From Cloeon dipterum (taxonomy: Eukaryota > Arthropoda > Insecta > Ephemeroptera > Baetidae), in NCBI RefSeq assembly GCF_949628265.1, contig NC_088789.1, positions 32,791,883 through 32,855,882 on the forward strand: 64,000 bases of DNA, given 5' to 3'. The translations under genes were made by a program, and so were the position numbers. Below are positions 22,881 through 34,860 of this stretch, in pieces. Numbering within the stretch: the first letter of the stretch is position 1; the number at the start of each line of letters is the position of its first letter. The notes under the pieces were generated by a model. It saw nothing but the letters and a program-made list of their open reading frames with translations. It was not told the origin of the DNA and made no database searches.

Positions 22881-23333
22881 GTACAGGACAAACGAACTCA
22901 AATTCAATTGCATTTTGTTTACAATCCTTTATTAGTATTATGCTCACTATATGTTTGATATATATGTGTCCTTTCATCTCACAAACAATAAAAAGACAAT
23001 TTTCGGCGGGACTTTATGATTGTAGAATTTCTCATCTGTCCAGCCTTGCAAATATTTCTTTTGAAAGAATCTCTTTGTAAAAATAAGATAATCCTCACTT
23101 TGTCTCCTTAAATTGTATGCGGGCTTTTCTGCAGTCTTCATCAAGTATAAATTTAGGAACGCATTTATTCGCGATTCCTTTGATTCCTGTGCTTGCGCTC
23201 GAGTCATTTTAATAATTATATTATACGGCATAGAGATAATATAGTTTACTTCCCTAATAGTAACACCTAATTTTTAATTTATTTTCTAATTCTTCGTGGC
23301 TTTTTCTTCAGAGCGTTGGAGGCGTTTTGTAAC
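22881..23333. other. Intergenic, no supported gene
   Basis: AT-rich sequence between the zinc-finger relic and the 3' end of the prolyl oligopeptidase gene. An open frame at 22,974-23,231 has no support. Confidence 0.5.
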
Positions 23334-26300
23334 TCAGAAGACGCACTCGATGTTCAGAGAACGCCCGATGAACGAGAGAATGTCCGTGTCCCATTCAATC
23401 TGAAACAGGATTTTCCTAACTTATTTATTTAAGCTTTTTACTAATAAAAGTTAGGAGGCGCTTCAAACTGCGACTGACATAATAATGTCAAATTTCAGAT
23501 CTCAATTGAAATATTTTGAAGCAATTAATCCGAAACCGTGCAGTTAAAATAGTAAATCAACTGTGGCGCCTTCTGTTTTCGTCTTCAAACACTGAAGCAG
23601 GACTTGTCAAATTAGCGCATCGTCTTAGATTCAAACAAAAAAGTAGATTTGGGTCTCACCTCATCGGCAGTAGTGGGTTTGTCGTTACCACGTCCAGCCT
23701 TGGTCTGTACCTTGATGAGCAGCGGGTTCATCTGAAACAGATTCAAAAGAAAAATATCCGATTTAATCGCTTTCGACTTACATCGATTTTGGTTTTCAGC
23801 ACATCAAAAGAAAATATACAAAGCAAAGAATGCTTAGTGGCAGGATTGAGTCTGAAATCGCAGCGGAAGTGCCTTGACGCCTTGACAATAAATTTATTAC
23901 GAATGTATAAGGTGGTGACATCTGTTGGAGGGTTAATACAACTGGTCCAAAAAAACACCTTAATTCTCAAATAATATAACCGCTTATATTTCTGCTCAGG
24001 ATCCGAATCAGAAAATATAGTGGAAGCTCACCTGGACAGGTTGGTAGCGCAGGGTGTGTTGCAGCTGGGCGATGAACTTGAGAGAGTGGAGGGGCTCTTT
24101 GTGGTCGGCGGTGAGCAGCAGCGTGGCCGGATACTGCATGGGGCTGGGCCTCTCGAACAAATTCTTCGGAGCATCTTCGTCCGGCACCCTGATGTTGTGC
24201 AGCGGCGAGATGTCCAGCAGCTTGCGGAAGTGAAGACCCAGGTAGCAAGAGATCTTTGACAAAGATTTGGGGGGGGGGGGGGTTCAAATTATTTTAAAAA
24301 TGTTTTCAGACATCCTTACTGGGCAATATTGTTGATGGTACAGGGAAAAAATGCTTTGGCAATTTTTTCGAATTATTTTACAGAAGTAATCGTTTAAGTT
24401 TCTTTAAATATGTTTCAAACATTGAAAAAGCGTTACATTTTATCAATTATAATGATTTGAAGAGATTATTTTGAATACGAGAAGAAATATTGCCAAGACA
24501 ACCCTAATATCTTAAAAACATTGTCAAGAGATATTTTGCTACCTGGGGAAGGTCGTCTGGGTTGCAGTACTCGGACATACACGCGGTGCCGGAATTGACC
24601 TTGCAGAAGTGAACCAAGTCAAGCACTCCGAATTGCACGATGGCGGCGCCGAAGAGCTGCGGCCGTTGGTTGATGCACGCCCCCACCAGCAGGCCGCCGA
24701 TCAAGCCCCCCTCGATCGTCAGATGGGCGCTGCTCGTGTATCTCGCCGAGATCAGGTACTCGGCCGCGGCCTGGAAGTCGTCCAGACCGTTCTGCTTGTT
24801 GAACAGACGACCAGCGTTGTGCCACGACTCGCCGTACTCTCTGGAAACAGACAATTGGTGATTTTAGAGAGACTGCCTGAACGAATGACTATGCATAAAG
24901 GAGCGCCCGTGGCGAGAACCAAGATTTGTCACTCTGCTTACAATTCTTGGAGGGTTTGAGTGACAGGAAATTTTAGGATTTTATAAGAGAAACTTATTTA
25001 GTATCTGGAAATCTCTGAAATTCTTTTTATCTCTTCTTTCTGGCAACCAGTCTGTCCGTAAATGTCGTAATAACTTGTAAAATGAATAAAAAAGTTTACT
25101 CACCCCCCGCCCCTTATGTTGGCAACGGCGAAGACTCCATTGAAATGCTGCATGAAGACCAGTCTTCTGGCGTGGAAGGTGGGCAGAATGCTCTTGCCGA
25201 AGCCTCCGTATCCATACAGCAGGCATGGACTGCTGCCGTCCCTCTTCAAGTCCTTCTTGTGCACTATGAACAGGGGCACTATGGTGCCGTCCTTGCTCCC
25301 ATAGAACACCTGCTTCGTAATGTACAACGACGCGTCGAAGTCCTTCAACTCGACTTTTCTGTACAGCTGAAATTGAAATTGGAAAATAAGTTTTTTAAGT
25401 ATTTATCACAAAATAAAACTCGTTACCACAGGCTCGATGATCGGCTTTGACAGGTCACACATGTAAATCACTCCCGGCGTGAGGAACGAGTAGAACTCGA
25501 AGAATAATTCCGGGTACTTCCTATTTTCCAACACGCCGGACACCATGCCGTTATCCAGGGGCAGCTGCGTGATCAGATCTCCGGTGGCTAAATCTCGGAT
25601 TTGCAGCACGCTCTGCATTAAAAGGGATTTATATTATTTTAACAATCAAATTAAACATAGGTCGAACTTTGACGTCGTGGAAGTAGCAAACGACGAGTTT
25701 GTCTTTGTTTGAGAGGACGGCCCATTTGAGCACGTCCTTTGGGTGCTCGGCCACCAGGGTCCTCCACTGGTCCATTCTCGGATTTTTCAGGTCGATGCTG
25801 ACCAAACGGTAGTTGGGCGCGTCCTTGTTTGTCCGGAAGATGAACTCGGACCCCACGTTTGTCACGTACTGGGAAAATTAAATTTAATTAAATTTAAATG
25901 AAATTTATACCCACACCTCTTAAAACACTTTTTTTCATTAGAGACTCTTTACAGGGTAGGGTACCGAGTTATGCTCTATTAATGAGTTGAAATCAAGTCT
26001 GAAAGACAAAGGGCTAGCGCGAAGCACTCATCTGGAGGCCATTTATCCTTCAATGATGACTAACCTCATAGCCAGACTCCATTTTGTGCACGATTTGGGT
26101 GAGAGGCAGCGGTCCTCGAGGTCCATCAGGCAGAGAGCCGATCTTAGCAAAGAACACCATATTCCCCTTGCCATAGAGCGGCAAGACAATCAGGTAATTG
26201 CCACAGTGGCACACAACGGCATCTCTAATAGATTTTAAAAAAATAAATAACTTATATTAAAAAACGATGAATCGTACATCATGATACACGGATCGTCGAG

Positions 26301-27246
26301 GAACTGGACGACCAAAACGTCCTCCGACCGTGGGGTGTTAACCCTATGGTAGTACAGCTGTTGGTACTTGATCGCCACTTTTCCCTGCTTTTCCAGACAC
26401 ATCTGAAATAAAAAAATAAACGTGAATAGGACTGATGATTTTCCTAAAAAGAAAAATATATTACGGCATAAAAAATTCCTTTGTTGTCGTGCGACCACGT
26501 CAACGGGGAAATCTTGACCTTTTCCAGCACCTCTGGATAATCAAGCCCTGAATTTAGAAGATAAATAATTATATAATTATACTCCGTATTTTTATTATTA
26601 TGCCTGTTTCGGTGTCTCTAAAGTGGATGGTGGTCCAGTCTGAACCGCTTTTGCTCAGGCCGTAACACATGGTTTTGCCATCCTCGGAGAACGCAGGTTG
26701 AGTCAGCACCATTGAGCCATCCTTGGACAGCTCATTCGGGTCCAAAAAAACTTTTGCCTCGCCGTATAAACCATCCTGCACGTACAGCACGCTGAAAAAT
26801 TAAGAATTATAATTATGAAGATAAAGAAATGTTAGAAATGCAAAACAACACCGAATCATGACTGGCCAGCACCGTTACGGCGTACGGCCGCCATTTTGAT
26901 GCGCAAAATATATATGCAACTGCTCTTCCATTGGTCACCAGCAAAATTACCTCCGATTCTGGAGGCCAGAGCTTTTGGAGAAGTAATAGCGGTCGCCACG
27001 GCGCAAGGAACACGAGTAACATGGAAAGTTCATGAGCTGCCTGAGGCGACTCTTGATTTTCTGCCTGTCATTGAAGTTTTCCAGGTACGGCTGGGTAATA
27101 GCGTTCTGCCTCTCCACGAACTCCATGCGCTCGGGCGAGTTGGGATTCTCGAGCCAACGGTAGGGGTCGGTGACCATGTTTCCGTGGTAATTGTCCACGA
27201 TCTCGTCCCTCCTGGCAACCGGGTACAGGTAGTTGTCGAAGGCCAT
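23334..27246 (-). CDS. PREP-like: Prolyl oligopeptidase homologue lacking the catalytic triad (pseudoenzyme)
   Basis: Twelve exons on the minus strand: 27246-26951, 26791-26604, 26547-26465, 26402-26278, 26224-26065, 25868-25668, 25612-25427, 25366-25104, 24840-24543, 24253-24032, 23731-23660 and 23399-23334. All phases join and the product is 719 aa (human PREP is about 710). The N-terminal cap and seven-bladed propeller are recognisable ([37 protein letters not shown]). The C-terminal alpha/beta-hydrolase half has [22 protein letters not shown] and [10 protein letters not shown]. The active site is gone. The nucleophile motif GGSNGG is EGGLIGG (Leu547 for Ser554). The loop with Asp641 and Arg643 is shortened to [10 protein letters not shown]. 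The His680 motif KAGHG is KAGRG (Arg688). The S1-pocket Trp595 is Cys588. Intron 2 uses a GC donor (CAG|gcataa). The frame is intact, so a non-proteolytic role is inferred, such as the protein-binding functions reported for PREP. Confidence 0.88.
23775..23950. mobile_element. MITE relic (CACCAGTTGC family) in a PREP-like intron
   Basis: Contains GATTTTGGTTTTCAGCAC, GATTGAGTCTGAAATCGCAG and a terminal CAACTGGTCC, matching the right half of the MITEs at 31.7-50.1 kb. The left half is missing and it is more diverged. It lies in the intron between 23,731 and 24,032. Confidence 0.65.
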
Positions 27247-28977
27247 GATCGCAACACGATCCTATACGTGCTCTGCTCTACCTGCTGGTGGAAAAATGGA
27301 GCTTCAAGAAATTTAGTTGAATTTCGGCGTGCAGCAACAAAGCCAGCGGTAAATAATTGCCCGGAGAGACCGAATGAATTTCAACTGAGTCGTCGTGAGC
27401 GTGATATATAAAAATAATTATGGCCCAAAGCAAAAGAATGTTGGATACTTCTTTTATTCAGAGTGGTGTAAATATTATACATAGTTTTCGTGAAATTGTT
27501 TGGTTCTTTGCGCCTCTAAATCTTTGGTTGTAAACATCAGAATTGCAACAACTACCTGCACCGTTAGACTCGTCTTGGCTAATTCTTCCACTAACCAAGA
27601 ATAAAAAACTGTTTTCAATTTTTTTTTTAAAGAAATCAGTATTTTTAATGGGAAACCACCTCTATAATTAATTGAAAAATGTTATCGACAATACAAATAT
27701 AAACTGGCCTCTCCGTGCCTGTTTTAATATTTTGGTCCAGTCCGTGCCTGAGAATCTCTCGTATACCCCAGTAGTGGAGCCGATATATGGAGAAAAAATG
27801 AACATGTTTCACATGCCGCGCATGCCAGAGAAGAAGAAAATACATAAATGTTTTTAGAAAATATTAAATTTTTAGTTCTGCCTTGAGTACAAAGAGAATA
27901 ATAATAATTATATTTTTGCCGTAATTAAAGTAGAAGTAATATTCGAATTAATTGCGCGAGGATTTAGTGGGACGGAATGAGAGTTGAAATCAAACTTATT
28001 GACTTTTATTATTTGGATTTCAGAACAATTATTCAATAAAATATTAAAATTGTGATTTAATAAGAGACTTACGGAGAACTGAAGCTGCAACAGGCGAAAA
28101 TGTGGTGAGAATAAGAGAGGGCTGACGCGCGCTTTCTGCTCGACACTCTGACTGACAATGAGAAACAATGCGAGCAGCGGAACACACAAAGGCGACTGTT
28201 GTACTGCGGCCAGTTTAAAGGTGAATGACCTGGCAGGTGCAAAGCCCAAGGTAAAAAACAACATTCCAATACAAGGCAAGGGTGTGGGAAAGAAGCTGCT
28301 TTTATTGAGTGAGGAATTAATGAGCACGTCCTGAGAGGCGTGACCCAGTGTAGGTCTGTAGGTTTAGGTTTGGTGCGCTGGGAAGGGGTGTGCGTTGCGG
28401 AGAAAAGTATCGCAGCTCATAACCTTAGTTCTAAGAATAATTAATGAATGTAAGTTAAATTTTACAGATTTAAATGTATCATTAAACTTATAAAAGTTGC
28501 GTTGTCAATCGAAATTGGATGTAATTAGGAGCCTATTCAAGCTATTCTCTTACTCCTCGTTCAAATCCCTTGGCATCGGCTTATGAGAGCAACGTCGGAC
28601 GTCAGCCGGCATTATTACTTACGAACGCCTAACGCCGTTTCAAGAGAAGAGAGAGGAGACGTGCTGATAAGGAGGGGAGGCTATTGCGTGATTAATTTCC
28701 AGTATTTGAATTTGGCGCGCTCTCATGTCTGTAAAGAGTGTCAGACTTGTCAGAGTGTAAAGCCGCATCCTTTCCTTTGATGCAGTCGATGCAGTGATGT
28801 GAGTGATGCTCATTCCGCGCGTCGTTGGACGGCAAACTGCGTGTCACTCGAAAGATTTGATTTGCCCGCATTTCCGGGATCCCATGCTGTCGATCTTTCC
28901 GTTTTCCGCTTGCCAACGTATATCTCTACACTCTATATATTAATTTCAGTTTCTTTAAATGTTTTTTTCTATTTTAG
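27247..28977. other. Intergenic, no confident gene
   Basis: Contains the 5' flank of the PREP-like gene (27,247-27,420) and AT-rich DNA. 28,080-28,280 and 28,560-28,930 are more GC-rich and may hold the promoter or first exon of the plus-strand gene starting at or before 28,978, but no frame joined cleanly to that gene. Confidence 0.4.
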
Positions 28978-31157
28978 ACCCACAACCGTGCAGCATGCGA
29001 ATCCGATCATTCGGCAGGAAAGAAGTGGACGCAACATCTGGCACAGGAATGGAAAATGGAAACCCCGGCGCAGCCGACAAATACTAACACATTTTCGTCA
29101 ATTCTTGGCCTCCAATCGTTACAGACGCCAGAAAATGTGGAAGCGACATCAAGAATCGTCAAGAGAGGCCGCAAACCAAAGAAGGGCCGAATCTACAATT
29201 TTAATAAACGAAAATCGTGGTAAGTTTCACTTGAATTTTTGCGTTGTCTAAATTTATTTTGTAAATTAAGCAGTAATTGTATTCATTATTAAATGTTTAT
29301 TCCAGGACGCAAAGTGGTGCCGTTGACGAATTGCCCAGAGTTGCTGTCGCTGACGATGACTACCAAAGATACCAATTGAGAGATCCATCGACCACGGGGA
29401 AACATGAAACACCGACTGACAGGTTTGAAACTTTCATTAACACATTCTCAAGTTGTCCCTACATAACGTCAGATATAATATGAATCATCAAATATTTTTT
29501 TACGAACTTATCTTTGCCGATCAACCGACGACCTCTCGAAAACCAACCCGTAGCCAACACTATAGCGAATCATTTTTTATCTTATTTATTAATTCGCGAT
29601 ACCTGTACACTGAAACGTAGAAGCAATTTTCCTTGATCGTTTCTTATTCAAAAATTTTACACATCACAGTAAAAATTAATTTTAAATCTCTTAGATCGGA
29701 CATAGCCAAACGTCGAAAACGGCTGAGGTCACCATCGCCAGGTACCAGTAATCCGCCCAGCATTGCGTCAGTCCCTGTTTCGCTAGCGACACCTGTTCAG
29801 CCAGCGGAAGAACCCGTCAGCGAGAAAGCTCGTCCGAAAAGAATTGGTCCCAAACAAAAGCGGTTCAACAAAGTCAAGCATCTCCACAATCAATTCAAGA
29901 GGTGACACTTTTACTTAATATGCTTATAAATACATTAAATACTCGCGTTTTAAGAGAATTCATAAATATCAATATTCATGTCGATTTTAGACCGCAACCG
30001 GATGTTCTTCCAGACGACAACACCCCACCATCAAGAGCGACTTCATTGCAAGAAGTGGCACCGCACTCTTCACCGACCCATCAGCACGAGCCAGACGCTC
30101 ATGAGGTTGACCCGTCATGTGTCAAAGTGGTCAATCGCAACCTTGGTGAAGATGAGATCGCGTCTGGCAATTCAACACTTCACCGGTCGGTCGAACTACC
30201 GCTTGTTTTCGTCAACATTCCGATGCTGAACCCTCGTACGTCGGCATCTTGTCAAATTTCTGTTTTACCGACGTGAGTGAACCTTTTTAATGCTATATTC
30301 CGTGATATGTTCAGCATTAATCCTTTCTTATACATACTCACAGGTCGCCTGCGGCGCCCGTTTTGCTGTCGCCACCATCCTCCGATTCGTCGTGGAGTGA
30401 CGATGACAGTGGAGAGGAATTTAACCCCGCCAACGAGCCACGAAATTCGGACACTGTTTCTGAAGATTCGCAATCTCAAGTGGAACCGCTCGTGTCACTC
30501 ATTGCTGGTGAAGACCTCACCACGTCTCCGGAGGAAGGCACACCTCGACATGATACTCGTCCGCCGCCATTACGCCAAGATCTGCCCTCACCTGCACCAC
30601 TTTCAAGGTAGGGTTGTAACACACAGAATCCGCATATTTTAGCGAGTTGAAAAAAATGTCAATCGGCTGTGAATTTGACAATGAGGAGAATTTATCGATG
30701 AGGGCCCCTGGAACGATAAGTGCGTTTCCTTAGGCGCTCTCCTGGATGATTCTCGATATCGTGCGAAATCAATTTCGACTCGTTCGCACAAACGAACACA
30801 ATGAATGTATTCTGTCAGTCAGTGTGCCGCAATTTCATGTCAAAAGGCATCACGTATCGCAAAATCAACTCTGGCAGTATTTCAGAAACGAAGGGCATCG
30901 TCGTGGTTTCTTGCCTGCTTTCAAACGTAAATGTATATCTGAAACGAGCGTGCTTTTTATTTTATTATATCGAACCGCGTACCATGACTTATTTTTTCAT
31001 CGAGCCTATAAATGCATTGGAAAACAAAACTATTTGTTTCAGTTCGTCTTCCAGTGACGCAGGCAGTGATGATTCTTCTGATGATCCGGAGTACCGTCCC
31101 GAATTAGATCGGGAAGTACATCGGTCAGATAGCGAACACGAGGATTTACCGCACTGA
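28978..31157 (+). CDS. Unrecognised Ser/Pro-rich acidic protein with AT-hook-like motif
   Basis: Six exons join in one frame: 28978-29219, 29306-29422, 29695-29901, 29991-30272, 30344-30607 and 31043-31157 (TGA). This gives at least 408 aa; the true start lies upstream and was not found. Exon 1 holds the basic KRGRKPKKGRIYNFNKRK, which looks like an AT-hook or nuclear localisation signal. Exon 3 has AKRRKRLRSPSPGTSNPPS and KARPKRIGPKQKRFNKVK. Later exons turn acidic and Ser/Pro-rich (PPSSDSSWSDDDSGEEFNP, SSSSDAGSDDSSDDPEYRP). No folded domain is evident, so most is probably disordered. Every intron is phase 2, and exons 3, 4 and 5 are symmetric. Other reading frames in the same exons are also open but do not splice together. 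A nuclear or chromatin role is suggested only by composition. Confidence 0.6.
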
Positions 31158-31693
31158 ACGAAGCATATTTCATATTGAATTTTCGGTTTCTCCGACGTGA
31201 TGCTATTGCTTTACTTTCAACTCTTTTGCTAATGTTTATTTAATGAAACTCTTTGCGATTTATAATTGCTAAAGGCGAACCAATTAATTTTCGGTGTATA
31301 TCACTTGACGTCGCTTTGGTCTTCTGCCTGAAAATGCGGAAAATGCCAACTATGGCAAAGCTTACAAATTAAATAAATTATCAATATTTTAAAATTAAAT
31401 TAAATTCATTAAGAACTCAAGAAAAAAGTTGCTATACTTTTCTCCGAAACGCACACCAAAAGTTGCCACGATGTTTGCGCCAGTAATAATAGCTTGTGGG
31501 TATCATAAATGGTGATAATGCTAATATTGTAAGCGGCACACATGACCTGAATCTGAGACTTTCATTTTATTTCTCATTCGGCGCGAAAAAACCATAGTTA
31601 AAGGGCTTCTAAGAATTTTAGTCCTTTAAAGATAGGATGAATGATGCTTCAGCGAGAAACAACCAAAAATAAAGAGGAAATAATAAAAACTAA
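31158..31693. other. Intergenic, no supported gene
   Basis: 3' flank of the unrecognised acidic-protein gene. Part of 31,440-31,640 resembles 830-1,010, with AAGTTGCCACG and AACCATAGTTAAAGG versus AACCATGGTTAAAAGG, suggesting an old dispersed repeat. Confidence 0.35.
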
Positions 31694-32128
31694 TTCACCA
31701 GTTGCATAAACCCTAGGTGTTCGAAGCCGCCAACAGATGGCGCCACCGTAGACTTTCGATTTTAAGGCACTTCCGCTGCGATTTCAGACTCAATCTAGCT
31801 ACTGTGCATTCTTCAATTAATTTGGTAATTTTTGACGTGCTGAAAACCAAAATCGGTTCAGCCAATCGCCGTAGAATCGTGAAAAACTATTTTTTGAAAT
31901 AAAAAAATCTTGTCCAACGTTTCTACGGCGAATGGCTGAACCGATTTTGGTTTTCAGCACGTCAAAAAAAACAAATTAATTAAAAAAAGCAAAACAGCTA
32001 GATTGAGTCTGAAATCGCAGCGGAAATGCCTTAAAACCGCTTAAAACAAAATTTTTAAGAAAGTCTGTGGTTGCGTCATATGTTGGCGGCTTCGAACACT
32101 AACAATAAGGGTTTATGCAACTGGTCAA
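31694..32128. mobile_element. MITE copy 1, CACCAGTTGC family (palindromic, about 0.43 kb)
   Basis: Begins AATTCACCAGTTGCATAAAC and ends GTTTATGCAACTGGTCAATT. The arms are about 190-bp inverted repeats meeting near 31,900 and share the word CCAAAATCGGTTCAGCCA. No coding capacity. The end sequences differ by one base (TTCACC versus TTGACC), giving the element a readable orientation. Confidence 0.85.
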
Positions 32129-32621
32129 TTGGACCAGTATTCTCAGTGTACTGCTCAGCAAAACAATCTTTCTGGCCATGCATCATCCTGATAAAATCTA
32201 AAAGCGGGAAATAATGTTAGCAAGTCACATTATGGTGTTCGTTGCGTCCGCAAAATTCCCCGCTCAGCGAAGGATCTGATTGGACGACGGTGGCATAATG
32301 TCAATTTTGCACAATCATATGGTCCTCCACCGCGACAAAAGATCGCCGATCGACTAGCTAACTAAAACGTAAAAAATTCATCTTCCATGGAAGGAAATTA
32401 ACGACATTTTATGGTTGTACTCTCTGGTCTAGTGTTTATGCCAGCTCCCAGATTTTCGAATGGACTTGAAATCAAAGATATAGATATATGGTGTATGAAT
32501 CCTTGAAAACATTTGCAAAATGTTTTTATTTGAAAAATTTGTGGCTAAAAAACAGTAAAAAGTATATGATGATGGTAAAAAATTGCCCGAGTCTAAAGTA
32601 AAGAAAAAAAGTATTGTTGAG
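32129..32621. other. Intergenic, 3' flank of the second ankyrin gene
   Basis: No gene, RNA or repeat recognised. Confidence 0.5.
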
Positions 32622-32623
32622 CC

Positions 32624-34134
32624 TTATGTCGGATTAAGGGGGCTGGTGGTGATTTCCCTTAGCCACTGGATCATGGGCTTGTTTTCAAACTTTGTGGCGA
32701 TGCGCAAAGCGGTCTTTCCATCCGGTCCTGGTCCATTGACCAGGCTTTTCTTCTTTTCGTACACAAACTTTGCGCTGGAGAGCTCGTTGGTGCCCACGCA
32801 ATAAAGCAGCAGATTGCATCCTTTAAAATCGACGTCTAAATCGGCGCCATATTTGATCAGTTCCTCGGCAACATCCAGTCTTGCATTGCGAAGGGCAAAG
32901 TGAAGCGCCGTTTTGCCTAGCGTATCCTTTCGATTCACGTCAATCGCGGACATTTTCGGGGCAAAGAACTTAATGTTCGCTAATGCGTGCGATTTATTCA
33001 AAACAGAATAGTGGAGAACCGTGCACAACGAGTCTTTATCAACAGCACTGACCCTGAAACCCTGATGTCTGACCATCCATTCACACACATCAGGCCTCGA
33101 ATGCTCAGAAGCAAAGTGGAGGGGATAGATGAGGATTTTATCCATCTTCTTCCCGACCAGCTCGAGGAAACGACTAATGCTCTCGACCTTGACGTCTTTA
33201 TAGCTGATTAATTTTTTAAGAAACTTTTTGTTTCCCGTTATAAAAGCGCCATGCTTAACCAGAACGTTTACCACGGGAATGTGCCCATTCAAAAATGCGA
33301 ATTGCAACGGATAATCTAATTCCCTTTTTTTCAACAATTTACGGTAATTTTTGATTAAAAAACTAATTATTTGCTCGCCGTGCTTCTTGTTGGCACTGCA
33401 CCCCGCGAGAGCCTCGCCGAGCATTTCTTTTCTCACATCGCAGATCTGGATGACCCACTTCATGGTGTCCAAGTCTCTGAACGCTGCCGCCCGGGCCATC
33501 AAATAAATCGAGTCGAATTTTTCATTCAGGTAGACCTCGGACGCTTTTTTCTCGTATAAACACTTCAATATGTCCAGTCCGATCGCATTATTGCCGATGC
33601 AGTATTCCAGAAAGCTCGTATCCTCTGCTCTTTTGTTGAACAGTGCGATGGCGAAGTCGAAGTTTCCCTCTTTGACGGCAATGATTTCCGCTCCCTCCTT
33701 GGCGGCATTTTTTCTTTTGACGTCTGCTCCGAGGCTCGCGAAATATTCGAGCAGTGCCAAGCCGTGCGCGGCGTTCCTGGCGGCGTAGTGGAAGACGTTG
33801 GAGCCTTTTTCGTCCACGGTGCCGACGTCGTGGGCCCTTTCTTCCACGAAATAGCGGCAAATTTCCAAATCGCCCACTTTTGAGGCGAAAAGCAGCATCG
33901 GAGTTTCAGCTCTGTTATTCAGGACGAATTCCTCTTTTTCTTCCAAAGATGCCATCGCGGGGAATTCCAGTAGAGGAATTTTTTGATTCTCTGGACCAGA
34001 GGGTGTCTCAAGAGGTCGTTTTTCTTCAATGTATAAGGAATTGGAATGTTAGAAAAAAATGCGTCAATGAAAGGAATTTAACACTTACTGCTCTCCTTTT
34101 GGTTTGGCGAGTCCGTCAATTGATCTTTTTCCAT
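32624..34134 (-). CDS. Ankyrin-repeat protein, second gene
   Basis: Two coding exons: 34134-34089, opening MEKDQLTDSPNQKES, and 34023-32624, joined in phase 1. The product is about 481 aa. After a basic linker (KKRPLETPSGPENQ) the rest is ankyrin repeats: EKGSNVFHYAARNAAHGLAL, YPLHFASEHSRPDVCEWMV, GKTALHFALRNARLDVAEEL. It ends with PDGKTALRIATKFENKPMI, the same C-terminal cap as the gene at 8,500-10,669. No other domain is present. A 5' UTR intron is supported by a donor at 34,736 (CAG|gtaaat) and an acceptor near 34,171 (TTTTCCAG). The shared linker, cap and exon layout show that the three ankyrin genes in this window are paralogues. Function is unknown; a scaffold or binding role is inferred from the fold. 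Confidence 0.88.
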
Positions 34135-34735
34135 TTAGTAGGGTACAGCGTCGAGAGAATTAAAAAAAAAATCTGGAAAATAGAAGATAAATATTTAGAA
34201 AATATAATCTATAGAAAAAGGGTTGACAATACTTTGACAGTGAAGGATATTGAATTCCTCTCTTAGAAAATTCTCGAGACGAATATATTTAAGAAAAAAA
34301 GATTATCATTTATTCTTAGATTGCAATTGCACCTTAAATTGCGGTGAGTCCCAGGAAATTATTAAATTAACAGTGGCAGTTTCAAAAAATTTCAAATTCA
34401 AACTTCTGAATTTTTAGGAAACAAAATTTATGGGATTTTCTCTCTAAATCACAATAAAATGACTGAATATCAGTAAGAAATAAAACCTTCCAAGCTAAAA
34501 TCGGCGAAAACAAATATCTCAAGGATCTGAAATTGAACCTTTTCTTTTCTGCCCTTATTAGTCCTAATCTCAGGACCGATTCCATCCTCATATTCACCCC
34601 TGCTTGAGATTAAATTAAGATACAGTGAAATATTGCGGCGTTATCAAGAACTAAGGACGGCAATCTGATGAGATTTATCATAAAATTGTTCGTTCTGACG
34701 ATCAAGAAAGCTAAACATCTTTTTAGTATTTACCT

Positions 34736-34860
34736 GCTGCGCTGCCGCACACGGTTGCTCGGAGCTCAGGGCTCAGGTTACTGCTGACTCTGCTCACCGG
34801 TCACTCGACTACCTCCTACTCCTAGATCAGGCGACTCAGCCGAATTTTAAGGCAATATCA
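34736..34860 (-). promoter_or_regulatory. Probable 5' UTR exon and promoter of the second ankyrin gene
   Basis: The donor CAG|gtaaat lies at 34,736-34,735 on the minus strand. The roughly 120 bases upstream are GC-rich compared with their surroundings and contain no ATG frame joining the gene. Splicing to the acceptor near 34,171 places it just upstream of the ATG at 34,134. Confidence 0.45.

Noticed and set aside
22974-23231. 85-codon minus-strand frame
   Set aside because: No domain, no splice link to the PREP-like gene, composition typical of intergenic DNA.
24271-24282. Poly-G run in a PREP-like intron
   Set aside because: Simple homopolymer in an intron; likely assembly-sensitive and not informative.
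24609-25450. Plus-strand frames of 116-122 codons
   Set aside because: Antisense shadows of PREP-like exons 8 and 9.
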